Positions 13,614-21,915 of a stretch of 25,743 nt of DNA are shown here, one piece after another. Under the pieces are notes generated by a model. That model was not told the DNA's origin, searched no databases, and worked only from the letters and a program-made list of their open reading frames with translations. Within the stretch, counting starts at the first letter, position 1. Every line of letters begins with the position of its first letter. Position numbers and translations under genes: made by a program. The stretch is taken from contig JANTFN010000004.1 in the NCBI GenBank assembly GCA_024763435.1, positions 1 through 25,743 on the forward strand. The letters are read 5' to 3'. The DNA is from Thermodesulfobacteriota bacterium (GTDB lineage: Bacteria; Desulfobacterota; S145-22).

Positions 13614-14888
13614 CTATTTCCAGTAATACAAAGCGGAATCCTTAAGGTCCTGCTCAATTTCCAGAAGTCGGTTGTATTTTGCGATTCGTTCACTTCGGCT
13701 CGCGGAACCGGTTTTCAGGTGGCCACCATCCATGGCTACCGCAAAATCCGCCAGAAAAGTATCCGACGTTTCACCGGAACGGTGGGAGATAAAGTAGCGC
13801 CAGCCTGCGTCGCGACACATACGAACGGCCTCGATGGTTTCTGATACGGTTCCGATCTGGTTTAATTTTATCAGCGAGGAATTGGCCGAGCCTTCCTGGA
13901 TCCCGCGGGCAATATATTTTGTGTTTGTCACAAAAAGGTCATCGCCCACAACCTCTATTTTGTCTCCGAGACGACGGGTAAAATTTTTGAACCCTTCCCA
14001 GTCTTCTTCCGCAAGGGGATCTTCCCATAAGACGATGGGGTATTTGGATACCCAGCGCTCACTCAGAGCTATCAGGTCATCACTCTTCATTGGCCCCGCC
14101 CCAGACCACTTGAGGTTGTATGCGCCCTTTTCGTCTGTTGCAAAAGAAGTGGCGGCGCTGTCCAGGGCAATAGCGATATCGGTTCCCGGTTTATACCCTG
14201 CTTTCTCAATGGCCTGGATGATAATTTCAATAGCCTCTTCGTTACTCCCAACATTGGGCGCAAACCCGCCCTCATCCCCCACGCTGGTAGCAAGACCTTT
14301 TCCCTTTAGAAGCCCTTTAAGCACATGAAAGGTTTCCGCCACATATCGAAGACCTTCACGAAACGTGGGAGCCCCCAGCGGAACTGCCATAAATTCCTGA
14401 ATATCCACGCTGTTATCGGCATGTTCCCCGCCGTTCAGGATGTTCATGCAGGGAACAGGAATCCGGCGCGCGCCACTTCCCCCGAGGTATTCATAAAGCG
14501 GGATTCCCGCGGAAACCGCCGCCGCGCGGGCCACGGCCATGGAGACGCCGAGAATGGCATTGGCACCGAGGTTCGATTTGTTTTCCGTGCCATCCAGCGA
14601 AATCATTTTCCGGTCGATCAATGCCTGTTGAAAGACAGTCATCCCCACCAGCTCGGGTGCGATTTTTTCATTCACATTGGCGACGGCCTTTAACACACCC
14701 TTGCCCGCATATCGGTGTGCATCACCATCCCGTAATTCCAACGCCTCATTTTCTCCAGTGCTGGCCCCCGAGGGGACCGAAGCCACCGCGGTAGTGCCAT
14801 CGGTTAATTCAACAAAGACCCGAACCGTCGGATTTCCCCTGGAATCAAGAATTTCCATGCCTCGAATACTCGTAAGCTTCGCACCCAT
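13614..14888 (-). CDS. eno: Enolase
   Basis: This 424-residue enzyme interconverts 2-phosphoglycerate and phosphoenolpyruvate in glycolysis and gluconeogenesis. Family motifs are complete: EILDSRGNPTV, SVPSGASTGENEALELRD, NLGANAILGVSMA, VGDEGGFAPN, LWEDPLAEEDW, VVGDDLFVTN, LIKLNQIGTVSETIEA, ISHRSGETSDTFLADFAVA and LKTGSASRSERIAKYN, which include the metal ligands and the catalytic Glu and Lys. ATG 14888 has AAAGGAG 8 bases upstream; the frame extends 7 codons further without a better site. It is divergent from mazG and apparently monocistronic. Confidence 0.97.
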   Translation of the reverse strand: MGAKLTSIRGMEILDSRGNPTVRVFVELTDGTTAVASVPSGASTGENEALELRDGDAHRYAGKGVLKAVANVNEKIAPELVGMTVFQQALIDRKMISLDGTENKSNLGANAILGVSMAVARAAAVSAGIPLYEYLGGSGARRIPVPCMNILNGGEHADNSVDIQEFMAVPLGAPTFREGLRYVAETFHVLKGLLKGKGLATSVGDEGGFAPNVGSNEEAIEIIIQAIEKAGYKPGTDIAIALDSAATSFATDEKGAYNLKWSGAGPMKSDDLIALSERWVSKYPIVLWEDPLAEEDWEGFKNFTRRLGDKIEVVGDDLFVTNTKYIARGIQEGSANSSLIKLNQIGTVSETIEAVRMCRDAGWRYFISHRSGETSDTFLADFAVAMDGGHLKTGSASRSERIAKYNRLLEIEQDLKDSALYYWK

Positions 14889-14961
14889 TTTTTCACTCCT
14901 TTCGGTCAATAAAAGTGTTTGGTGGCCCTATAATGCTTTCCTGCCCTGTCTTTTGTCCGCG

Positions 14962-14991
14962 CTTATACCATATTTCCGCTTAGAATGACAA
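14962..14991 (-). promoter_or_regulatory. Candidate promoter of eno
   Basis: TTGTCA (14986-14991), an 18-base spacer and TATAAG (14962-14967) lie on the minus strand, about 75 bases before the enolase ATG. Both boxes match five of six consensus bases. The resulting leader is around 65 bases. Confidence 0.5.
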
Positions 14992-15053
14992 AGGGGGGCT
15001 TCGCTCGCCTGTCGACAATTCCGGGCAGCAAGGGGTTGCGGGGCCTGAAAACC

Positions 15054-15082
15054 TTGTATTCCTGACGGTCAGGGATTATAAT
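15054..15082 (+). promoter_or_regulatory. mazG promoter with palindrome in the spacer; predicts leaderless mRNA
   Basis: TTGTAT (15054-15059), 17 bases and a perfect TATAAT (15077-15082) end only 6 bases before the mazG ATG at 15089, so the expected transcription start coincides with the start codon. The spacer contains CCTGACGGTCAGG (15061-15073), a perfect palindrome around one central base, well placed to be an operator. No ribosome site precedes the ATG, which agrees with leaderless translation. Confidence 0.55.
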
Positions 15083-15088
15083 TTCCCC

Positions 15089-15874
15089 ATGAAAGAGAAT
15101 ACTTGTCAGCGGGTTTTGGATTTCCTTGAAATTATTCGTCGCCTCAGGGCACCGGATGGGTGCCCCTGGGACCGGGAGCAGACACATGAAAGCCTGAAAT
15201 CCTACACCATTGAAGAGGCCTATGAGCTTATAGAGGCGATTGAATCGGGCCAGGATAGCCTGATTAAAGAAGAACTTGGAGATGTTTTTCTGCAAATCGC
15301 CCTTCATTGTCAGATTGCCTCGGAAAGGGGGGCTTTTGATTTTGGGGACGTCGTGGAAAAAATTTCCCAAAAGATGATCTATCGACACCCCCATGTTTTT
15401 GGGGACAAAAAGGTTTTTTCGGCAAGAGAAGTCGAGCAAAACTGGGCAAAGCTGAAAAAAAAGGAGAAAAATTCAGACTCAGCCCTGGATGGCATTCCCG
15501 CTGTTCTTCCCGCGTTGCTTACTGCCCACCGGATGTCGGAAAGGGCCTCCAAGGTAGGGTTCGACTGGCCGGATATCGCATCCATTTTTGATAAAATTGA
15601 AGAAGAATGGCAAGAGGTGCAGGAGGCCTATGAAGAAGGAAATTTTCAGGAAACGCGCGAGGAACTGGGGGATTTGCTCTTTGTTATCATCAACCTGATT
15701 CGCCGATTAGACGGAAACGCCGAGGAAGTGATGCGAGAAACGACGCACAAATTTTCCAGGAGATTCAGAGAAATGGAGAAAATTCTCTCGGAGACACACC
15801 AAACCATCGGAGACCTGAATTCAGGTGAAATGGATGCCCTCTGGGAAAAGGTAAAGCGCCGGGAGAATCGTTAA
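15089..15874 (+). CDS. mazG: Nucleoside triphosphate pyrophosphohydrolase MazG
   Basis: This 261-residue enzyme hydrolyses (d)NTPs to monophosphates and pyrophosphate, cleaning the nucleotide pool. Two MazG repeats are visible. The first has RAPDGCPWDREQTHESLKSY, EEAYELIEAIE and KEELGDVFLQIALHC; the second has IEEEWQEVQEAYEEG and REELGDLLFVIINLIRRL, with the acidic E-x-x-E and E-x-x-D magnesium ligands in each. YRHPHVFGD is also characteristic. It is divergent from eno and convergent with pfkA; the two stop codons overlap. No ribosome site precedes the ATG, and a perfect TATAAT box ends six bases upstream. Confidence 0.95.
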   Translation: MKENTCQRVLDFLEIIRRLRAPDGCPWDREQTHESLKSYTIEEAYELIEAIESGQDSLIKEELGDVFLQIALHCQIASERGAFDFGDVVEKISQKMIYRHPHVFGDKKVFSAREVEQNWAKLKKKEKNSDSALDGIPAVLPALLTAHRMSERASKVGFDWPDIASIFDKIEEEWQEVQEAYEEGNFQETREELGDLLFVIINLIRRLDGNAEEVMRETTHKFSRRFREMEKILSETHQTIGDLNSGEMDALWEKVKRRENR

Positions 15875-16836
15875 AGAATAACGCCGAGGGTCCTGGACAA
15901 TTCTATCAGTTTAGGCTGGATGCCTTTCTTGTTTGCCAGCACTTCCTTGAAAGGAATTTCGGCGAACTTGCTTTTTGAAAGTCCGATCATGTTGCCGGAC
16001 CGTCCGTCTATCAGCGCATTAACAGCTTCAACCCCCATCCTGCTTGCCAGTGTCCGGTCGAACACGCTGGTCACCCCGCCCCGCTGAATATGGCCCAGAA
16101 CGCTGATGCGTGTCTCAAACCCAATGTGATTTTTGAGCTTTCGTTGAATCGTATAAGCGCTTGCGGCTCCTTCCGCCACGAGGATAATGCTGTCTGTTTT
16201 TCCTTCCTTGAATCTTTCCGCCAATTTGGAGCCTATTTTTTCGAGGTCGTAGGGAAATTCGGGGATAATTGCCGCTTCCGCGCCGCACGAGAGAGAAGAC
16301 ATAATCGCGAGATAACCGGATTCTCTCCCCATTACCTCGATAATGAAGGCGCGCTCATGGGACGAAGCGGTATCCTTGATAATGTCGATGGCCCAGGTGA
16401 TGGTATTCAGGCAGGTATCGACGCCAATGGCCATGTCCGTTCCCCACACATCGTTGTCAATTGTGGCGGGAACCCCGACAACATTCATGCCCCGTTCAAG
16501 CAGGGCATTTGCCCCCCGAAGAGAACCATCCCCGCCGATGACGACAAGGCCGTCTAATCCAAGTTCTTCGAGGGCTTTCATCCCCTCTTTCTGCCCCCGG
16601 TCTGTCTTGAATTCCTCGCAGCGTGCGCTCTTCAGGATCGTACCGCCCCTGTGAAGAATCCCGCTGACGCTCGATGATTCCATCACCTGGTAATGTCGGT
16701 CAAGGACACCCGCGTAACCCTGCACAAACCCATAAACCTCGCATCCCATCTCAAGGCCGGCCCGAACCACCGCGCGAATAGCCGCGTTCATTCCGGATGA
16801 ATCGCCTCCGCTTGTTAAAACACCTATGCGTTTCAT
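15871..16836 (-). CDS. pfkA: 6-phosphofructokinase
   Basis: This 321-residue enzyme phosphorylates fructose 6-phosphate to the 1,6-bisphosphate. It has the GVLTSGGDSSGMNAAIR nucleotide motif, VVIGGDGSLRGA with Gly rather than Asp after GGD (the ATP-type signature, as opposed to GGDD of pyrophosphate enzymes), catalytic PATIDNDVWGTD, the substrate-binding EVMGRESGYLA and LGHIQRGGVTSVFDR. The position that is Lys in pyrophosphate-dependent enzymes (PKTIDND) is Ala here, again favouring ATP. ATG 16836 has AAAGGAG 10 bases upstream. It follows the TPR gene by 51 bases and is probably co-transcribed. It ends by overlapping the convergent mazG stop. Confidence 0.95.
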   Translation of the reverse strand: MKRIGVLTSGGDSSGMNAAIRAVVRAGLEMGCEVYGFVQGYAGVLDRHYQVMESSSVSGILHRGGTILKSARCEEFKTDRGQKEGMKALEELGLDGLVVIGGDGSLRGANALLERGMNVVGVPATIDNDVWGTDMAIGVDTCLNTITWAIDIIKDTASSHERAFIIEVMGRESGYLAIMSSLSCGAEAAIIPEFPYDLEKIGSKLAERFKEGKTDSIILVAEGAASAYTIQRKLKNHIGFETRISVLGHIQRGGVTSVFDRTLASRMGVEAVNALIDGRSGNMIGLSKSKFAEIPFKEVLANKKGIQPKLIELSRTLGVIL

Positions 16837-16887
16837 TTACAGATTATCTCCTTTGGGTGGTCAGATAAAGGGTTATAAAGGGGGAAA

Positions 16888-17814
16888 TCAGGATACACCG
16901 TCTAATTCCCCTGATTTTTTGAGCCGCTCCAGACGTTGTGTCAGGATGTCAGTTTTTGGATATCCCGTGTTCAAGAGTTCTTCATAAATTTCCATGGCCT
17001 TTTGGCTGTCCAGGGAATCTTCATAGGCCATACCGATATAAAAGCGAATCGTTCCCTTTTGTACCGGAGACAGGTTCGAAAGCTCGAGCAGGGATTCAAA
17101 ATAGGTGATAGCTTCCTGCATATTATCCAGCGCAAAAAAGCTTTCATAGATAAGACGGATGGAATCTTCAAAAAAATCGGGTTTATTCAGGGTAATCCCA
17201 AATTCCTCAATGGCACTTTCGTAAAGCTCCATTTCCATGTAGGCAATTCCAAGATCGTAATGCTCAAGGCTGTCCTCATTGGTAATTTGCTTTCTAATCT
17301 GCTCCTTGGCCTCCCGAAAAACATCTTCCTGGGTGGTGGTTCTTGAGGTAATCTGGACTTCCCGGTCTGCCTTCAGGGCGTCAATAATGTTTTTTTGCTC
17401 TCGGGAGGTGCCACTGAGTTTTTCCAGTGTTTCCTGCGCCTGACTATTCCCCGGCTCGATTTCCAGGACCCGCTGAAATTGAAGAATCGCCTCGCCAAAA
17501 AGGTTCTGGCGCATGTATAAATTAGCCAATTGAAGAATATTTTCCGCGTTTTTTGGTTCAATGGCACAAATTTTTTTGGAAATGGCAATTCCTTTGTTGA
17601 CAAACCCATCTTCCACGCAGCAATTGGCAGCCATGGTATAGTATTCAACAGCCTTGGCCTTTTTCTTCTTGCCGAGGTAGTAATCGCCTAATTTGATAAT
17701 GGACTTGATGTCCTTGGGGTTCTTCTCAACCCTTTCCAGCGTTTCATTCAGGTTGATTTTCTTGGAGGTTTTTTTGAACCCTAATATTTTACGGAGCAAT
17801 CCTTTTTTAGCCAA
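16888..17814 (-). CDS. Tetratricopeptide repeat protein
   Basis: This 308-residue soluble protein consists of TPR helices. Repeats are visible at about residues 37-70 (LGDYYLGKKKKAKAVEYYTMA), 91-124 (LANLYMRQNLFGEAILQFQRV), 183-216 (YDLGIAYMEMELYESAIEEF), 217-250 and 255-288 (FYIGMAYEDSLDSQKAMEIYEEL), with a charged linker around 135-180. The N-terminus is very basic and lacks a signal peptide, so it is probably cytoplasmic and serves as a protein-interaction scaffold. The start is TTG 17814 behind AAGGGATG. It lies upstream of pfkA in the same direction; a functional link to glycolysis is not established. Confidence 0.85.
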   Translation of the reverse strand: MAKKGLLRKILGFKKTSKKINLNETLERVEKNPKDIKSIIKLGDYYLGKKKKAKAVEYYTMAANCCVEDGFVNKGIAISKKICAIEPKNAENILQLANLYMRQNLFGEAILQFQRVLEIEPGNSQAQETLEKLSGTSREQKNIIDALKADREVQITSRTTTQEDVFREAKEQIRKQITNEDSLEHYDLGIAYMEMELYESAIEEFGITLNKPDFFEDSIRLIYESFFALDNMQEAITYFESLLELSNLSPVQKGTIRFYIGMAYEDSLDSQKAMEIYEELLNTGYPKTDILTQRLERLKKSGELDGVS

Positions 17815-17845
17815 AATACATCCCTTGATTTTTACGGTTCACTTC

Positions 17846-17874
17846 TTATTAGAGAAAATAAGCTGAAATGTCAA
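17846..17874 (-). promoter_or_regulatory. Candidate promoter of the TPR-pfkA pair
   Basis: TTGACA (17869-17874), a 17-base spacer and TAATAA (17846-17851) are on the minus strand 32 bases before the TTG start of the TPR gene. The -35 is perfect; the -10 is only moderate. Confidence 0.5.
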
Positions 17875-17887
17875 GCCTCCCGAAAAA

Positions 17888-18637
17888 TTAATAGACGGCA
17901 TGAGGGATAAGTTCCCGCAGAAGCTCACCGGATTTTCCATTGAGGGTAAAATCACAGAGGGGCGAAAGGGGGGTTTGGGCAGGATTAATCTCGATAAGCA
18001 TGGCACCGGCCTGCCTGGCAACCGCGGGAAATCCGGCAACAGGCTGGACGACACCGGAGGTGCCGATAATGAGCAAAAGGTCGCAGGAAACAAGGGCCTG
18101 ACGCGCCCTGTTCATAAGTTCCGGGTCAAGGGATTCCCCAAACCAGACAACATCGGGGCGGACAAGGGCGCCGCAGGCGCATCGCGGCGGAATTTCCCTG
18201 AGAGGAACATCTTCAAGGTAAAAGGTTTTCTGCTCTTCCGTGCAGCGGACACGCCAGAGATTGCCATGGATTTCAATAACATTCCGGCTTCCCGCTTTTC
18301 GGTGGAGGCCGTCCACATTCTGCGTGATAAGCGTGAAACGGGGATAGAACGCCTCCATCCTGACCAGCGCTTCATGGCCGGGATTTGGCTGCGCCTTTCC
18401 AATGATTCCGCGACGCCAGTCGTACCATTTCCAGACGAGTTCCGGATCTTTTCTGAACGCGTGGAGCGTGGCAAGCTCTTCCGCGCGGTAATTCTGCCAC
18501 AGGCCGTCTGCCCCCCTAAAGGTGGGAACCCCGCTTTCCGCGGAAATTCCCGCGCCGGTCAGGGCGACAACCCGTTTGGCGTTAAGAACGCGCTGTCGGA
18601 TTTCCTCGGGGATAAGAATGCCCTGGGTGTTTTTCAC
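17888..18637 (-). CDS. cobB: Sir2-family NAD-dependent protein deacylase (CobB-like)
   Basis: This 249-residue sirtuin removes acyl groups from protein lysines using NAD. Motifs seen are ALTGAGISAESGVPTFRG (25-41), TQNVDGLH (105-112), the catalytic IHGN (His124) and IGTSGVVQPVAGF. Tyr72 and Arg75 in KWYDWRR form the Y-x-x-R pair that gives class III sirtuins (CobB, SIRT5) desuccinylase capacity. The zinc site shows Cys132, Cys153 and Cys155 only; E. coli CobB also departs from a plain four-cysteine pattern. The start is GTG 18637, overlapping the cysK stop as GTGA. It is last in the liv-cysK operon, suggesting a role near cysteine synthase or acyl-CoA metabolism. Confidence 0.92.
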   Translation of the reverse strand: MKNTQGILIPEEIRQRVLNAKRVVALTGAGISAESGVPTFRGADGLWQNYRAEELATLHAFRKDPELVWKWYDWRRGIIGKAQPNPGHEALVRMEAFYPRFTLITQNVDGLHRKAGSRNVIEIHGNLWRVRCTEEQKTFYLEDVPLREIPPRCACGALVRPDVVWFGESLDPELMNRARQALVSCDLLLIIGTSGVVQPVAGFPAVARQAGAMLIEINPAQTPLSPLCDFTLNGKSGELLRELIPHAVY

Positions 18638-19572
18638 GAGGACGCCCCATCAGGTGCCTGAAAAATCCCCGTAGAGAGATAACGATCACCACTGTCGGGA
18701 AAAATGACAAGTGTTTTTTTAGGTGAATAATCCGGATTTTCCAGAAGTTTAAGCGCGGCATAGAGGGCGGCACCCGAGGAAATCCCCGCGAAAATACCCT
18801 CTTCCCGTGCCAGTCTTTGGGTCATTTGAATCGCCGCCTCATCCGGGACGGGAACAACTTTATCCATCAAATCCCTTTCAAACACATCGGGGACAAACCC
18901 GGCCCCGATTCCCTGAATGGCATGCGACCCCCGCGGCCTTCCGGAAAGAACCGCGCTGGCAGCCGGCTCAACGGCAGCGATAATAATCGAGGGTTTTTTT
19001 TTGCGGAGGGAGCGGGCAATTCCCGTCAGGGTCCCGCCCGTTCCAATGCCGGCAACGACCATCTCCACAGTTCCCCCGGTATCTTCCCAGATTTCCCGGG
19101 CCGTTGTTTTTTCGTGGATCGCGGGATTCGCCGGATTTTCAAACTGTCGGGTCAGGATGTATCGGCCATCCTCACGGGCCATTGCTTCACTGCGGCTGAC
19201 CGCGCCGGGAATGCCGTCACCCTTCGGGGTCAGCACCAGCGTCGCCCCGAGGGCCCGCAGCAGTTGCTTCCGTTCTTCGCTCATGTCTTCCGGCATGACG
19301 ATGGTCAGGCGATACCCCTTCGCGGCACAGGCACAGGCCAGGCCGATGCCTGTATTACCACTGGTTGCCTCAATCAGGATGGATTCCGGCCCCAGAAGGC
19401 CCTGCTGTTCCGCCGCTTCAATCATGGCGATACCAAGTCTATCCTTGATGCTTGAACAGGGGTTGAAAAATTCAAGTTTGGCCCACACGGTGGCGCCTTC
19501 CGGCGGAATCCTGTTCAGGTGCACGGTAGGGGTGTTGCCAACTGTACGGGTAATGTCTTCATAAATTTTCAT
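18634..19572 (-). CDS. cysK: Cysteine synthase A (O-acetylserine sulfhydrylase)
   Basis: This 312-residue PLP enzyme makes cysteine from O-acetylserine and sulfide. It shows VGNTPTVHLNRI, the PLP lysine in NPCSSIKDR (family usually NPGxSVKDR), the substrate-binding TSGNTGIGLA, GIGTGGTLTGIARSL for PLP phosphate and SSGAALYAAL near the C-terminus. The start is ATG 19572, with GGAGGAG 9 bases upstream; a 48-codon longer reading runs back through livF and can be dismissed. It overlaps livF by 14 bases and the sirtuin by 4, so it is part of the transporter operon. Cystathionine beta-synthase relatives share the motifs, but length and motifs favour CysK. Confidence 0.9.
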   Translation of the reverse strand: MKIYEDITRTVGNTPTVHLNRIPPEGATVWAKLEFFNPCSSIKDRLGIAMIEAAEQQGLLGPESILIEATSGNTGIGLACACAAKGYRLTIVMPEDMSEERKQLLRALGATLVLTPKGDGIPGAVSRSEAMAREDGRYILTRQFENPANPAIHEKTTAREIWEDTGGTVEMVVAGIGTGGTLTGIARSLRKKKPSIIIAAVEPAASAVLSGRPRGSHAIQGIGAGFVPDVFERDLMDKVVPVPDEAAIQMTQRLAREEGIFAGISSGAALYAALKLLENPDYSPKKTLVIFPDSGDRYLSTGIFQAPDGASS

Positions 19573-20302
19573 GGCTGTTTTCTCCTCCAAGATACAGGGA
19601 AAGGACCTTCGGATCCTCGAGCAGATCGGTTGCCCTCCCTTCAAAGCGGTTTTTGCCGAGGTCAAGGACATAGCCGCGGTGCGAAATGGCAAGGGCCTGT
19701 CGGGCATTTTGTTCAACCATCAGGATGGATTTTCCCATCTCGTGAATCCTGCCGACCCATTCAAAAATCCGAGCCATCATCCGGGGGGCGAGACCCATCG
19801 AGGGTTCGTCCAGCAGAATAAGCTCCGGTTCGGATACGAGCGCCATGCCGATGGCAAGGAGCTGTCTTTCCCCCCCAGACAGAACGCGCGCGGCCTGACG
19901 CCGTTTTTTGTAAAGGAAGGGAAATTGTTCATAAACGCTGTCGATGCGCTCTTTCAAAAGGGAGCCCCGGGCGATCAGGTAGCCGCCCATTTCAAGATTC
20001 TCGTGCAGGGTGAGGCCTGAGAAGATATTGTCGTTCTGGTGAACCAGGATCATTCCCTTTTTAACCCGGGCCACAACGGGAAGGTGAGAGATATCCTCCC
20101 CCCTGAAGCGGACTACCCCCTCCCACGGCGCGAGAAAACCGTAAATGGCTTTCAGGACGGTTGATTTACCGGCACCATTGGGGCCGATAATAGAAACAAT
20201 TTCTGAGGGGTTAACCGTCAGGTGCAGCCCGGAGAGGACCTGCATCCGCTGGTAACCTGTGGTAAGGGCGTCCAGAGAGAGGAGGGGTCGGCTACTTTCC
20301 AA
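19559..20302 (-). CDS. livF: Branched-chain amino acid ABC transporter ATPase LivF
   Basis: This ATPase of about 247 residues has Walker A GPNGAGKST, signature LSGGERQLLAIGMAL and Walker B LILLDEPSMGLAP, typical of LivF. I prefer TTG 20302, which has GGAGG 6 bases upstream and begins close to the conserved PLLSLDALTTGYQ; an ATG at 20329 would overlap livG by 38 bases and has no ribosome site. It pairs with LivG to power the LivH-LivM channel. Its last codons contain the ribosome site and start of cysK. Confidence 0.92.
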   Translation of the reverse strand: MESSRPLLSLDALTTGYQRMQVLSGLHLTVNPSEIVSIIGPNGAGKSTVLKAIYGFLAPWEGVVRFRGEDISHLPVVARVKKGMILVHQNDNIFSGLTLHENLEMGGYLIARGSLLKERIDSVYEQFPFLYKKRRQAARVLSGGERQLLAIGMALVSEPELILLDEPSMGLAPRMMARIFEWVGRIHEMGKSILMVEQNARQALAISHRGYVLDLGKNRFEGRATDLLEDPKVLSLYLGGENSHENL

Positions 20303-21041
20303 AATAGGCCTCCAGGACAACGGGATCATTTTTTATCTTTTCCGGCGGCCCCGCGGCAATAGGTGTTCCCGCGTCAAGGACATAAACCCAGTCGCAGAGT
20401 CGGATAACCACATCCATATTGTGTTCGATGATTAAAAATCGCTTCCCCTGCGCCTTCAGTTGCTGGATAACGGAAAGGAGTTTGGTGATAAGTGTCGGGT
20501 TAATTCCGGCCGCGGGCTCATCGAGGAGGATAAGATCGGGATCAAGCATCAGGATCCGGGTCAGTTCAAGGAGTTTTCGCTGGCCGTAAGATAATTCCCC
20601 TGCCTTTTGATCCCGTTTGTTCGCAAGACCCACGAGATTGAGATAGGTGAGGGCCTTTTCTCTCGCAGTCCTTTCATCCGACCGAATCTGGCCCCCTCTG
20701 AAAAAGAGGGAAAGGATGTTTTCCCCGGCCACTGTTTTTCTGGATATCAGCAGGTTGTCCAGGAGGCTGAGGCTTTCGAAAATTCTTGAAAGCTGAAAGG
20801 TCCGGCCGATGCCCCGCAGGGCGATGGTGTGAACGGGGAGGCCCTGGATTTCCTTCTCCTGAAACAGGACCTTCCCCCGATCGGCCCTGTAAAAGCCCGT
20901 AATGGTGTGAAACAGGGTGGTTTTTCCCGACCCGTTGGGGCCGATAAGCCCGACGACCGGCCACTGTTTCGTGTCAAGGGAGCAGTCCTTAAGGGCCCAG
21001 ACACCCCCGAAATGTTTGGAAACGCCCTCAATCCGAAGCAC
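20292..21041 (-). CDS. livG: Branched-chain amino acid ABC transporter ATPase LivG
   Basis: This 249-residue ATPase begins LRIEGVSKHFGGVWALKDCSL and carries Walker A GPNGSGKTT, the LivG-type GIGRTFQLSRIFESLSLLDNL Q-loop region, signature LSYGQRKLLEL, Walker B LILLDEPAAGINP and the switch LIIEHNMDVVI. The start is GTG 21041 inside the end of livM (14-base overlap). It forms the nucleotide-binding pair with LivF on the cytoplasmic face. The neighbours leave no intergenic base, indicating one tightly coupled message. Confidence 0.93.
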   Translation of the reverse strand: MLRIEGVSKHFGGVWALKDCSLDTKQWPVVGLIGPNGSGKTTLFHTITGFYRADRGKVLFQEKEIQGLPVHTIALRGIGRTFQLSRIFESLSLLDNLLISRKTVAGENILSLFFRGGQIRSDERTAREKALTYLNLVGLANKRDQKAGELSYGQRKLLELTRILMLDPDLILLDEPAAGINPTLITKLLSVIQQLKAQGKRFLIIEHNMDVVIRLCDWVYVLDAGTPIAAGPPEKIKNDPVVLEAYFGK

Positions 21042-21915
21042 TGGCAGGCCTCTCTTTTATCAGGTTGCCCGGACGATTCAGGACAAGAAGGACGAGGATA
21101 AGCCCGAAAATCATCTGCTGAACAGGCGCGATATAACGGCCGAAGGTATCCGGAAAAGGGAGGAACCGCAGGCCTTCCTGGAAGCCAATAACAAAAAACG
21201 AAGAAACCAGGGCGCCGGTAATTCCCCAATTTCCGCCGAGAACGATAATAAGGAGCGCCAGAATCGTTTCATTCAGTGTGAAGTCGGAGGGGCTGATGAA
21301 GGTAATGTAATGGGCCCAGAGGGCGCCGGCGAGGCCAGCCGCCAGTGCCCCCGTGATAAGGCAGACCTTGCGAAACCCGTAGGTGTTCTTCCCGATGGCC
21401 GAAGCGGAAAGTTCATCATCCCTGATGGCCGTGAAGACCCTTCCGAGGGGAGACCGGACGATATGGCGGATCATCAGATAGACAAGAATAACAAGGATTC
21501 CGTAAAAAACGGCGAATCGTGGCAGGGTATGGATATCAAAGCCGAAAAGAGAGGGCCGGGGAATTCCCGGAAGACCCATGGGGCCTTTTGTCAGCCAAGC
21601 CTCGTTGAGAAAGATTTTTCTCGTTATTTCTCCAAATCCCAGCATGGCCAGTCCGAAGTAATCGCCCCGCAGCCGCAGAATGGGAATGCCGATCAGCCAG
21701 GTAACACCCCCTGTAATCAGGAGGGCCAGTCCGAGAGAAACAAGAAACGGGAGCCCTGCCAGGCTGAGGAGGGAAGAGGCATAGGCGCCTATGCCGAAAA
21801 AGGCTACATGCCCGAAATTATAGAGCCCTGTTTCCCCGATCTCTAATTGCAGGCCCATGGCAAAGAGGGCGATAATCTCACCTGAAACAAGGATGTGGAG
21901 AAAATAATTTGTCAT
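21028..21915 (-). CDS. livM: Branched-chain amino acid ABC transporter permease LivM
   Basis: This 295-residue multi-pass membrane protein has LivM features: QLEIGETGLYNFGHVAFFGIGAY, LRLRGDYFGLAMLGFGEI, the coupling-loop segment SPLGRVFTAIRDDELSASAIGKNTYGFR, and WAHYITFISPSDFTLNETI near the C-terminus. ATG 21915 overlaps the livH stop as ATGA and has GGGGTG upstream; a TTG four codons earlier is less likely. With LivH it forms the transmembrane channel. Confidence 0.92.
   Translation of the reverse strand: MTNYFLHILVSGEIIALFAMGLQLEIGETGLYNFGHVAFFGIGAYASSLLSLAGLPFLVSLGLALLITGGVTWLIGIPILRLRGDYFGLAMLGFGEITRKIFLNEAWLTKGPMGLPGIPRPSLFGFDIHTLPRFAVFYGILVILVYLMIRHIVRSPLGRVFTAIRDDELSASAIGKNTYGFRKVCLITGALAAGLAGALWAHYITFISPSDFTLNETILALLIIVLGGNWGITGALVSSFFVIGFQEGLRFLPFPDTFGRYIAPVQQMIFGLILVLLVLNRPGNLIKERPASASD

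Noticed and set aside
14963..15439. 158-codon minus-strand frame opposite the mazG start
   Set aside because: Antisense to the conserved N-terminal MazG repeat; no ribosome site or family match.
16886..16918. AAATCAGG/CCTGATTT repeat at the end of the TPR gene considered as a terminator
   Set aside because: The T tract is on the plus strand, while the gene is on minus and pfkA continues downstream; it also lies inside coding sequence.
17900..18661. 253-codon plus-strand frame opposite the sirtuin
   Set aside because: The sirtuin motifs are complete on the minus strand; the antisense reading has no domain signature.
20917..21846. 309-codon plus-strand frame opposite livM
   Set aside because: Mirror of a conserved LivM permease; no recognisable domain or ribosome site.
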